Source: an archaeon (GTDB lineage Archaea > Thermoproteota > Nitrososphaeria > Nitrososphaerales > CADDZS01). From it: DNA of 39,343 nucleotides. Below the pieces are notes generated by a model that made no database searches, was not told where the DNA came from, and saw only the letters and a program-made list of their open reading frames with translations. The first letter of the stretch is position 1; each line of letters starts with the position of its first letter. The stretch is taken from NCBI GenBank assembly GCA_902812485.1, contig CADDZS010000005.1, forward strand, positions 1 through 39,343. Reading direction: 5' to 3'. The translations under genes and the position numbers were made by a program. Positions 1-6,534 of this stretch are shown in pieces.

Positions 1-212
1 TTCCACATATTTTGGTACAATTGTAACTTAACCTATTGAAAAGAAATCATGGAATCATCCCTGATGACGATTTTGCTATACATTGCTCGAACTCAACAGC
101 GATTTCCATTGCTGTTGTTATTTAGAGTACTATTTATTCGGCTCTTCTCGCAGGTCCTTGAGCTGAAAGTGATGAACGGTTTAGCTCTTTGCTTGAAGGA
201 AATGAGAATGAA
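1..212. other. left-edge stretch without a recognisable gene
   Basis: A 60-codon frame can be read on the plus strand from 49, but it has no family resemblance, ends inside the tRNA gene and has low-complexity hydrophobic content, so I do not call it. I see no TATA box, hairpin or repeat worth naming. The end of a gene to the left could lie upstream of the window. Confidence 0.4.
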
Positions 213-396
213 CGGGCTCGGTGGGATTTGAACCCACGACCTACAGCTTTCTTCGCTTTCCGATCACTTTCTTGCAACAAGGACAAAAAGAAAGCTGTCA
301 ATAGGAGGCTCGGCGTTTTTTCCTTGTTTCTCTGCCGCGCTATCCATAATTCGCTTCGCTCCAATTCAACAAAGGAGCGATCTGCGCCACGAGCCC
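213..396 (-). tRNA. tRNA-Arg(CCU) interrupted by three introns
   Basis: Read on the minus strand, the acceptor stem is GGGCTCG (396 to 390) pairing with CGAGCCC, followed by discriminator G at 213. The T arm GTGGG-TTCAAAT-CCCAC and a GCGC/GCGC D-stem are intact. The D-loop is 43 nt and holds a perfect 7-bp hairpin (TCGCTCC/GGAGCGA), so it carries an intron of roughly 31 nt. Removing 23 nt (about 333 to 311) after anticodon-stem position 28 and 53 nt (about 301 to 249) at the canonical 37/38 site yields stem GCAGC/GCUGU around loop CUCCUAA, anticodon CCU (305 to 303). CCA is not encoded. Splice points can slide by one to three bases. Exon assignment is my inference from pairing; bulge-helix-bulge folding was not computed. 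Confidence 0.85.
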
Positions 397-708
397 ATAC
401 GTTGTTTCCTTTCTGCAATTTTCCACTTTCTTGAAAGATCAAATACATCTTCCCGCGGATTCTTCACATTTCCGCAACTTTGAGGAACCTCTCACTCCAA
501 AGATGATAGTAATTTTTGTACGCATTTACATGTTTGCAAATCTTTGGCAGAGGGGCTGTTTCCACAACCTACCGATGTTAATCCGAACTAGATTACTTGA
601 GACAAAAATTGAGAGCGAAAAGCTGAAGTTTCTGAGGGAAGGAATCAACGTCAAAAAGATATTGATTGGATTTTGTTGTTGAAAATTCCTCCCTAAACAC
701 ACAACGGC
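397..708. other. 312-bp intergenic region
   Basis: This lies between the 5' end of tRNA-Arg and the stop codon of ridA, both on the minus strand. A TTG-initiated frame of 83 codons (431 to 682, plus) has no recognisable domain and I do not call it. I see no convincing tRNA promoter or small RNA here. Confidence 0.4.
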
Positions 709-1086
709 CTAATCCTTCAGTGCAACTGCATCTATTTCGATCAGGAAACTTCCTGGCAGGGCGGCCTGAACCGTCGTCCTAGCTGGTGGGGCATTCGAAA
801 AGAAAGAGGAATAGACTTGATTCATCTCCGAGAACTGATTAATGTCTCTTAGGAACACTCCTACTCTTACGATTCTTTCCAACGAACTCCCAGCTTCCTC
901 CAAAATTGAGCGCAAATTCTCCAGGGCCTGCCTAGTCTGAGCTGCTATCCCTTCGACAGGGGAATTTGTCCTGGGATCGACTCCGACCTGTCCCGACACA
1001 AACACAAAATTGTCAGCTACGATGGCCTGTGAGTAGGGACCCGCCGGTTTTGGAGCACTGTCAGTCTTCACAACTTTTCGTTGCAT
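709..1086 (-). CDS. ridA: RidA/YjgF-family imine deaminase
   Basis: RidA proteins hydrolyse reactive enamine/imine intermediates released by PLP enzymes such as threonine dehydratase, in the cytosol. The 125-residue product has the family landmarks: a PAGPYSQAI segment near the N-terminus, FVSGQVGVDP, a QTRQALENL helix, the substrate-binding Arg in PPARTTVQ and the final FLIEIDAVA strand with its Glu. A longer reading from a TTG at 1128 adds 14 residues, but the ATG at 1086 gives the normal length. A TATA-like element at 1136-1143 would place the transcript start near 1113, downstream of that TTG, and a GAGGAAAAG purine stretch precedes the ATG. The gene is divergent from the FAH-family gene. 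Confidence 0.9.
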   Translation of the reverse strand: MQRKVVKTDSAPKPAGPYSQAIVADNFVFVSGQVGVDPRTNSPVEGIAAQTRQALENLRSILEEAGSSLERIVRVGVFLRDINQFSEMNQVYSSFFSNAPPARTTVQAALPGSFLIEIDAVALKD

Positions 1087-1135
1087 CTTTACTTCTTTTC
1101 CTCTTGCTCTGGGAAAAAGGGGTTGCAAGAGATCA

Positions 1136-1143
1136 TATTTAAG
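1136..1143 (-). promoter_or_regulatory. TATA box of ridA
   Basis: The minus-strand sequence CTTAAATATG is a good archaeal TATA element. The expected start about 25 nt downstream is near 1113, giving a leader of about 27 nt before the ATG at 1086. Confidence 0.5.
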
Positions 1144-1185
1144 TTATGACTGGAGGATATCGTTTCCCCAGTTGCAAGGATAGAA

Positions 1186-1205
1186 AGAAAGAAAGAAAGG
1201 AAAAA
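1186..1205 (+). repeat. GAAA tetranucleotide tract in the FAH leader
   Basis: Four tandem GAAA units, followed by GGAAAAAG, lie immediately before the FAH-family start codon. The tract is purine-only and may serve as a weak ribosome-binding or spacer region. It is too short to claim phase variation. Confidence 0.5.
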
Positions 1206-1213
1206 GACAGAGA

Positions 1214-2128
1214 ATGAAGCTTACGAATTACTCGAATAGCGAAGGAAAGTTGGTAGCTTGTGTTGTAGGGGATGATGGACTGTTATATAAGATCAGAGAT
1301 AACAAATGCTCTGCGCCTACGGTTGATGATCTTCTAGCAAGGTATTCCTTGCACGAGCTGGATCAAGTAACTGAAGAGATTGCGGGAGACAAAGAGCGTG
1401 AGGGCATCAGAGCAGACAGCGTCAAGCTCTCAACTCCAGTTATTTCTCCTGAAAAGATTCTACTCGCCGCTGTTAACTATCACTCCCACCTAGAAGAACA
1501 CCATGCCAAACCTCCCTCTGAGCCTTACTTTTTCACAAAGTTCAGAAATGCTCTGATTGCAAGTGGTGAAGAGATAATCATTCCAAAGATTTCGAAGATG
1601 GTTGACTGGGAAGTCGAACTTGCGGTTATAATTGGAAAGAAGGGAAAGTACATTCCAAGAAACAAAGCATTCGATTATGTGGCAGGTTACTCAGTCGCGG
1701 TTGACGTGAGCTTTAGAGATCTTCGCTTTCCTTCTCATTTATCATCATCCTCCTCCAGAAGTAGCGAAAGCGATGCTTCTCTTGGGACTCATTGGGTGAA
1801 GGCAAAGGGGCTTGATAATTCCTTTCCGCTCGGCCCCTGGCTTGTGACAGTTGATGAGGTACCAGACCCACAGACACTTGAGATCTCCCTTTCAGTCAAT
1901 GGAGTTATAAAACAGAGATCAAACACGGCCGAGATGATATTCTCCGTAGACGAACTCATTGAGCATGCCTCTACTGGAATTACTTTGAAGCCGGGCGATA
2001 TCATTTCAACTGGTACGCCGGGAGGCGTCGCAATGTTTACTGATCAGAAATATCTCAAAGACGGAGATATTGTTGAGGCTACCATCTCTCGTATTGGAAC
2101 CATAAGAAATCCAGTTCGAGCGGAATAG
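1214..2128 (+). CDS. fumarylacetoacetate hydrolase (FAH)-family protein
   Basis: FAH-fold enzymes cleave or isomerise beta-diketo acids, as acylpyruvases, 2-hydroxyhepta-2,4-dienedioate isomerases or oxaloacetate decarboxylases, using a bound Mg. The 304-residue protein has a variable N-terminal domain (about 1-75) and a catalytic domain starting at SPEKILLAAVNYHSH (residues 78-92). Likely metal ligands are Glu133 and Glu135 in DWEVELAV and Asp164 in AVDVSFRD, and the C-terminal GDIISTGTPGG signature is at 261-271. Between the lid and the rest there is a serine-rich insertion, residues 174-189. The substrate cannot be assigned. It is divergent from ridA, and both families handle reactive keto/imino acids. 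Confidence 0.88.
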   Translation: MKLTNYSNSEGKLVACVVGDDGLLYKIRDNKCSAPTVDDLLARYSLHELDQVTEEIAGDKEREGIRADSVKLSTPVISPEKILLAAVNYHSHLEEHHAKPPSEPYFFTKFRNALIASGEEIIIPKISKMVDWEVELAVIIGKKGKYIPRNKAFDYVAGYSVAVDVSFRDLRFPSHLSSSSSRSSESDASLGTHWVKAKGLDNSFPLGPWLVTVDEVPDPQTLEISLSVNGVIKQRSNTAEMIFSVDELIEHASTGITLKPGDIISTGTPGGVAMFTDQKYLKDGDIVEATISRIGTIRNPVRAE

Positions 2129-2188
2129 GCGCCTCCCATAACATCTATAATCCCGCAAGTCTCCATTATTGGACGCTGAAAAGTCACA

Positions 2189-3145
2189 GTGGCCAGCAAG
2201 ACCCGACTTTACTTTGTAACGGATGTTCATGGTTCTGACAGATGCTTCCGCAAGTTCTTGAATGCGGGAAAATTCTACAAGGCAAATGTCTTGGTGCTCG
2301 GCGGAGACATCACAGGCAAAATGATAGTCCCCATAATCGATCAAGGCAACGGAACATACAAGTGCAACTATACTGGTAGCGAAATGACCATCAAATCAAA
2401 GGAAGAAGCCGAAGCTCTCGCAAAGACCATTCGAGATTCAGGTTACTATCCCTATTTTTGCGAACCAAAGGAAGTCGAAGAAATGAACGCTAACAAAGAG
2501 CTTGTTGATAAGCTGTTCAAACGCCTGATGGTGGAGGGTGTCCAAGGATGGATGAGGCTTGCAGAAGAAAGACTCAAGGGAACTGGCATTTCTTGCTACA
2601 TATCTCCCGGCAACGACGACATTTTCGAGATTGATGAGGTGCTTAGCTCATCCTCATATGTGATAAATCCTGAAGAGAAGGTCGTTGACATTGACGGAGA
2701 TCATGAAATGATAACACTCGGTTACACGAACCATACTCCTTGGAACAGCCCGAGAGAAGTTGACGAGGAAGTCCTTGAAAGGAAAATCGAAGCCATGGCT
2801 TCGAAACTCAAAGATCCAAAGACCGCGATTTGGAACATCCATGTTCCTCCGATTGACACTCCAATAGATCAAGCGCCAAAGCTAGACCCCACATTGAAGC
2901 CGGTCATCTCTGGAGGGCATATGGTGATGATTTCCGCAGGCAGCGTCGCCACGAGGAAATCCATTGAGAAATACCAGCCTCTCATCGGAATCCATGGGCA
3001 CATCCATGAGTCAAAGGGGATAGTGAAAATTGGGAGGACGATGTGCTTCAATCCTGGAAGTGAATACGGCGAAGGCATTTTGAGAGGTTTGCTCTGCGAT
3101 CTTGAGGGTGACAAAATAAAATCATACATGCTGACTTCGGGATGA
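2189..3145 (+). CDS. calcineurin-like metallophosphoesterase
   Basis: This is a predicted cytosolic dinuclear-metal phosphoesterase of 318 residues. The family motifs occur in order: DVHG (Asp12, His14), GGD (Asp40), GND (Asn142), a histidine in WNIHVPP (His218) and GIHGHIHES (His269, His271). About 100 residues separate GGD from GND, forming a helical insertion that includes a KSKEEAEALAKTIRDSGYY segment. This makes it longer than minimal MJ0936-type enzymes and closer to the larger class III members. The start is GTG at 2189, because no ATG precedes the first beta-strand. It lies 60 bp after the FAH gene on the same strand and could be co-transcribed. The natural substrate is unknown. Confidence 0.88.
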   Translation: MASKTRLYFVTDVHGSDRCFRKFLNAGKFYKANVLVLGGDITGKMIVPIIDQGNGTYKCNYTGSEMTIKSKEEAEALAKTIRDSGYYPYFCEPKEVEEMNANKELVDKLFKRLMVEGVQGWMRLAEERLKGTGISCYISPGNDDIFEIDEVLSSSSYVINPEEKVVDIDGDHEMITLGYTNHTPWNSPREVDEEVLERKIEAMASKLKDPKTAIWNIHVPPIDTPIDQAPKLDPTLKPVISGGHMVMISAGSVATRKSIEKYQPLIGIHGHIHESKGIVKIGRTMCFNPGSEYGEGILRGLLCDLEGDKIKSYMLTSG

Positions 3146-3307
3146 TCTTTTTCCTTCAATCATGTCGTTCCCTTTTGATTCAATAGAATGTAAAGGAAGA
3201 ACTAGAATAAGGACGACATAATGCCACAAGGACTCCGGCCCCAGCTATTCCCCCGTCCAAGAAGTCAGAGGTAATCCCGATCGCTCGCAGCTGACAGGTA
3301 GAGAGAG

Positions 3308-3315
3308 CTATATAC
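3308..3315 (+). promoter_or_regulatory. TATA box of the HTH-marC pair
   Basis: CTATATAC lies about 50 nt before the ATG at 3361. A start about 25 nt downstream (near 3337) would leave a leader of roughly 24 nt ending in a pyrimidine-rich stretch. Confidence 0.55.
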
Positions 3316-3360
3316 CGTTTTCCCGATCACTCGCTTTTCCTTTTAGCTTTGGTGTTTTAG

Positions 3361-3885
3361 ATGGCAAAGGAACAAGAAAACCAAGACTATTATGTCGAAG
3401 AAGCTTGTTACTATCTTTCTCTTCTCAAGATTAAAGATGAAGAAATCGCCAGCGCCTTCAATCTTGGCACGGAGCAAGTAAGACAAGCAGTAAGATCTTT
3501 TTCTAAGAAGCTAGAGCTTGGAAAGGTAAAGTACGATGACAACGCAAAGGACTTTTGGTCAAAAAACTTCAGGGAAGGCAGGGGCGATTTCAGAATCACC
3601 CTCGTCGACGATAAAGGAAGCTATTATCACGGCTGGAAGTCGGAGCTCGAAAAGATGGAAACAGAGAAATTGGTTGCAGTACTTGCGACAAACAAGGATT
3701 ACTGTGAGAAACACCCGCTTTCAGAGTTCTCAAAGGGGGGCCCCGTTATAGGATACGACCCCCTTGCGCCTCTACGAGACATTAGAAAGAGCATTTCCAT
3801 AATCGAAGAGATCCTAGAAAGACGCGAGAGGAAAGAAGAAGCTGAGAATTCTATTTCTTCCACCTCAAAGGGGTCGGGCACGTGA
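3361..3885 (+). CDS. conserved-looking protein with N-terminal HTH-like segment
   Basis: I do not recognise the family. The 174-residue acidic/basic soluble protein begins with a probable helix-turn-helix: residues 10-55 include EEACYYLSLLKIKDEEIASAFN, reading as sensor and turn helices, then GTEQVRQAVRSFSKKLEL as a recognition helix. The middle (about 60-105) is rich in Trp, Tyr and Phe, and the C-terminus is a charged helix with a Ser/Glu tail. It overlaps the next gene by GTGA (stop TGA at 3883, marC start GTG at 3882), indicating translational coupling. A regulatory or accessory role for the MarC protein is inference from this overlap only. Confidence 0.7.
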   Translation: MAKEQENQDYYVEEACYYLSLLKIKDEEIASAFNLGTEQVRQAVRSFSKKLELGKVKYDDNAKDFWSKNFREGRGDFRITLVDDKGSYYHGWKSELEKMETEKLVAVLATNKDYCEKHPLSEFSKGGPVIGYDPLAPLRDIRKSISIIEEILERRERKEEAENSISSTSKGSGT

Positions 3886-4529
3886 CCGATTTGGTCTTGC
3901 TATTTGATTTCATCATCTCGCTAGCTGGTGCAATAGTAACTCTCTTTGTTATACTTGATCCGATCGGAGTTCTCCCTTTCTTCCAATCTCTAACGCGAAG
4001 CGCAACAGATGAACAACGAAGAAAGATAGCCCGAAAGGCGGTGTTGATTGCTGCAGGCCTTTTGCTTGTTTTTGCCTACCTTGGCAACATAATTCTCACG
4101 CTTCTAGGCATCACAGTGTATGACTTTGAGATTGCTGGAGGTGCTCTTCTGCTGGTCTTTGCTTTGCGAGATGCTCTCTCGAACGAGCCTCTTGGAGTTA
4201 CGGAGACTTCGCAAGCCGCCGATGCAGCGAACTCGATGAAGGCCCTTGAAACTGCGGCGATCATCCCGATCGCGACTCCGCTTCTTGCTGGACCTGGTTC
4301 CCTGACTTCTGTGATCTTGCTTACAAAGCAGCCATATGGTTTGATCTTGGCTGGGATAGCAATCGTTGCGGATAGTATGCTCGCTTGGATTGCTCTGAGC
4401 GCGAGCAACAAGATGAACCGCTTCATCGGTCCGTCTGGCCTATTGATAATAGGAAAAGTAATGGACATTCTCATGGCCGCAATTGCAGTTTCATACCTCA
4501 CAAAGGGGATTCAGGGGACCGGATTGTGA
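3882..4529 (+). CDS. marC: MarC-family integral membrane protein
   Basis: MarC/UPF0056 proteins are six-helix inner-membrane proteins of uncertain transport function; the historical link to multiple antibiotic resistance was not upheld. The 215-residue product shows the family pattern: helix 1 with LFVILDPIGVLPFF, the charged segment TRSATDEQRRKIARKA, helices at about 50-70 and 78-95, the signature AAIIPIATPLLAGPGSL (about residues 124-140) and two C-terminal helices ending in IMAAIAVSYLTKGI. Length is normal. The GTG start overlaps the upstream gene's stop by 4 nt, with no separate promoter visible. Confidence 0.92.
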   Translation: MTDLVLLFDFIISLAGAIVTLFVILDPIGVLPFFQSLTRSATDEQRRKIARKAVLIAAGLLLVFAYLGNIILTLLGITVYDFEIAGGALLLVFALRDALSNEPLGVTETSQAADAANSMKALETAAIIPIATPLLAGPGSLTSVILLTKQPYGLILAGIAIVADSMLAWIALSASNKMNRFIGPSGLLIIGKVMDILMAAIAVSYLTKGIQGTGL

Positions 4530-4576
4530 ACTATGCAGGTCGGGAAAGCAACTTTGTGATGAATAGGTGTGTATTC

Positions 4577-4583
4577 TTTTTTT
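4577..4583 (+). terminator. T-run terminator after marC
   Basis: Seven consecutive T residues followed by TCTCCCTC lie about 50 bp after the marC stop. Archaeal termination commonly uses such oligo-T tracts. No strong hairpin precedes it. Confidence 0.35.
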
Positions 4584-4743
4584 CTCCCTCTTAAGAGGAA
4601 GAAAAAGGAAACTCGTTCCCCCTCAAAACTCTTGATTTCTTTATTCTTCTACTGTACTTCAAACGCTTTGAGCTAAGAAGAAAGCGAAACCAAAGGTTAA
4701 TCTTGTGAGCGGCTCAGCAAGTTAGACGAGAGAAAGCATGGAA

Positions 4744-5050
4744 GCGAGGGTTGCAGAGCCTGGTCAAATGCGCGGGTCGCAGTGGGGGGAAATTCGAAAG
4801 AAGGGGAAAGAAGATTCTTCAGTTTCTTTTAGTTTCTCCTCTTCTACTTCTTCCTCTCCCTTTCTTATCGTAGCTACTTCTTTGCTGTGCGCGACACTTA
4901 AGATCCTTCCTCCTTTGTTTTCGGCTTTGAAGAGTAATCCCTCTTCGCAGAAGGAAACAGGGATGGAACCAGATAAGGCGTTTTGAGCAGGCTAACAATA
5001 GGAGATCCCGTCCCATTAGGGGTTCGTGGGTTCAAATCCCACCCCTCGCA
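4744..5050 (+). tRNA. tRNA-Leu(UAA) interrupted by two large introns
   Basis: Acceptor GCGAGGG (4744-4750) pairs with CCCTCGC (5043-5049), and the discriminator is A5050. The D region GCAGAGCCTGGTCAAATGC and the long variable arm TCCCATTAGGGGTTC are typical of leucine class II tRNAs, with T arm GTGGG-TTCAAAT-CCCAC. Exon 1 stops at position 30 (CGGG, 4773-4776). An island ACTTAAG at 4896-4902 supplies positions 31-37 with anticodon TAA, and ATCCCG at 5005-5010 supplies 38-43. Removing 4777-4895 (119 nt) and 4903-5004 (102 nt, canonical 37/38 site) gives an 86-nt tRNA with stem CGGGA/UCCCG fully paired. The repeated AGATCC at both ends of intron 2 leaves its exact borders ambiguous. CCA is not encoded. 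Confidence 0.88.
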
Positions 5051-5068
5051 CTTTGGACTATTTTCAAA

Positions 5069-6454
5069 ATGGAGAGAGCCTTTGGAAAATTGAAACATAA
5101 TGAAAAACAACCTGAGCTTCCGACTCGAAGACTAAGGCACGAAGCCCTTGCAGCTCTTCATATCGCAATATCTGCGGCAGATCCAAAAAGAATAGTTCGG
5201 GCTAATCTCAAACTCAGAAAATCAAGACTAAGAGTTGGATCCATAGCAATAGATCTGAATTCTTTCGATAGGGTATTCGTGATTGGAGGGGGAAAAGCTT
5301 CTGCGGCTATGGGAGAAGAGCTTGAGAGGATTCTGGGAACAAGAATTAGCGGAGGTGTAATCAACTATCCTGATTACCTACGACCACGGCCAAGATCCCG
5401 TCTTATCTTCTACAACGAAGCTACTCATCCAGTCCCGAGTGTGAAGGGGGTAAGAGGTGTTGAGAAGATGCTCAATCTCTTGGGCAAGCCTACAAGAAAA
5501 GATCTTGTTTTCTGTCTTATCTCCGGCGGCGGTTCAGCATTATTGCCCAGACCTGTTAAGGGAGTTACCCTGTCAGACAAGCAGAAGACGACAGAACTCC
5601 TTCTGGAATCCGGAGCAAGCATTTCTGAAATTAACTGCGTGAGAAAGCATCTCTCTTCTATCAAGGGGGGAAGGCTTGCGGAGCTTCTCTATCCCGCAAG
5701 GGTGATCTCGCTCATTATATCCGATGTGGTGGGCGACAGATTGGACTCTATAGCTTCTGGCCCCACGGCTCCGGATTCTACGACTTACCAAGATGCGAAA
5801 CAAGTACTTTCAAAATACAGATTGTTTGAACAGGTTCCTTCAAGAGTACGTCGAATCATCAGAGAAGGATTAGCCGGAAGATCTCCAGAGACTCCGAAAC
5901 CAGGATCGAAGATATTCAGGAGGGTGAGTAATCTAATAGTTGGGAGCAATGAGGTATCCTGCCTTCAGGCTTACAAATATCTGAAGTCAAGGGGGTACAA
6001 CTCAGCTATAATTTCGACTAGGGTGCAGGGACAGGCAAAAACAGTTGGCCAGATTTTGGCAGGGATTATGATTGACTCCAAAAAGCATGGCTTCCCGCTA
6101 AGACCTCCTGCGGCAATCGTCGCCGGCGGGGAGACAACGGTCGAGGTCAGAGGGAAAGGAAAGGGGGGTAGAAATCAGGAACTTGTTCTCTCTGCTGCAA
6201 TCGAAATTGCCGGCCTTGAAAGGTCAGTCGTCTCGTCGATTGGAACCGATGGAATCGATGGCCCTACAGATGCAGCTGGTGCCATTGCAGATGGTGCAAC
6301 GGTGGATAGGGCTCGAAGGCTCCATGTTGATCCGAAGTTTTATCTTGAAAGAAACGATTCGTATTCTTTTTTCAAAAAACTAAGCGATTTGATAATTACA
6401 GGTCCAACAGGCACGAATGTCAATGACATCATGGTAGCAGTGCTCGGCAAATAA
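5069..6454 (+). CDS. glycerate 2-kinase (GckA/MOFRL family)
   Basis: It phosphorylates D-glycerate to 2-phosphoglycerate with ATP, the entry step from the non-phosphorylative Entner-Doudoroff pathway into lower glycolysis. The 461 residues are close to the family's usual 410-450 plus a short N-terminal extension. Motifs: VFVIGGGKASAAMGEELE (about 69-86), the glycine loop LISGGGSALLPRP (about 148-160), IISDVVGDRLDSIASGPTAPD, then the MOFRL domain with VAGGETTVEVRGKGKGGRNQE and IGTDGIDGPTDAAGA, ending TGTNVNDIMVAV. Its ATG is only 18 nt after the tRNA-Leu discriminator base, so it may be co-transcribed with the tRNA. A TTG seven codons on (5090) is an alternative start. Pyruvate kinase lies convergent next door. 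Confidence 0.92.
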   Translation: MERAFGKLKHNEKQPELPTRRLRHEALAALHIAISAADPKRIVRANLKLRKSRLRVGSIAIDLNSFDRVFVIGGGKASAAMGEELERILGTRISGGVINYPDYLRPRPRSRLIFYNEATHPVPSVKGVRGVEKMLNLLGKPTRKDLVFCLISGGGSALLPRPVKGVTLSDKQKTTELLLESGASISEINCVRKHLSSIKGGRLAELLYPARVISLIISDVVGDRLDSIASGPTAPDSTTYQDAKQVLSKYRLFEQVPSRVRRIIREGLAGRSPETPKPGSKIFRRVSNLIVGSNEVSCLQAYKYLKSRGYNSAIISTRVQGQAKTVGQILAGIMIDSKKHGFPLRPPAAIVAGGETTVEVRGKGKGGRNQELVLSAAIEIAGLERSVVSSIGTDGIDGPTDAAGAIADGATVDRARRLHVDPKFYLERNDSYSFFKKLSDLIITGPTGTNVNDIMVAVLGK

Positions 6455-6534
6455 GAAGGGAAAAAAAGAGTGCTAGTTGTAGTGGAAAAAGAAGAACAAG
6501 GAAGAGAGGACGAGGAGCATAAAATTTACACATT

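Noticed and set aside
160-212. Possible box C/D small RNA (GTGATGA at about 168)
   Set aside because: No D box (CTGA) at the required spacing, nor C'/D' pair. Similar lone C-box-like words near 4555 and 32589 fail the same test.
134-448. Open frames on both strands across the tRNA-Arg precursor
   Set aside because: They overlap a tRNA gene with intact acceptor, D and T arms, and their translations contain the T-loop sequence and no protein motif.
431-682. 83-codon TTG-initiated frame
   Set aside because: No domain, no promoter signal, unusual composition; likely chance.
4738-5110. Open frames across the tRNA-Leu precursor that could be read as an intron-encoded protein
   Set aside because: Low-complexity Ser/Phe/Lys composition, no homing-endonuclease LAGLIDADG motif, and the frames run into tRNA exons.
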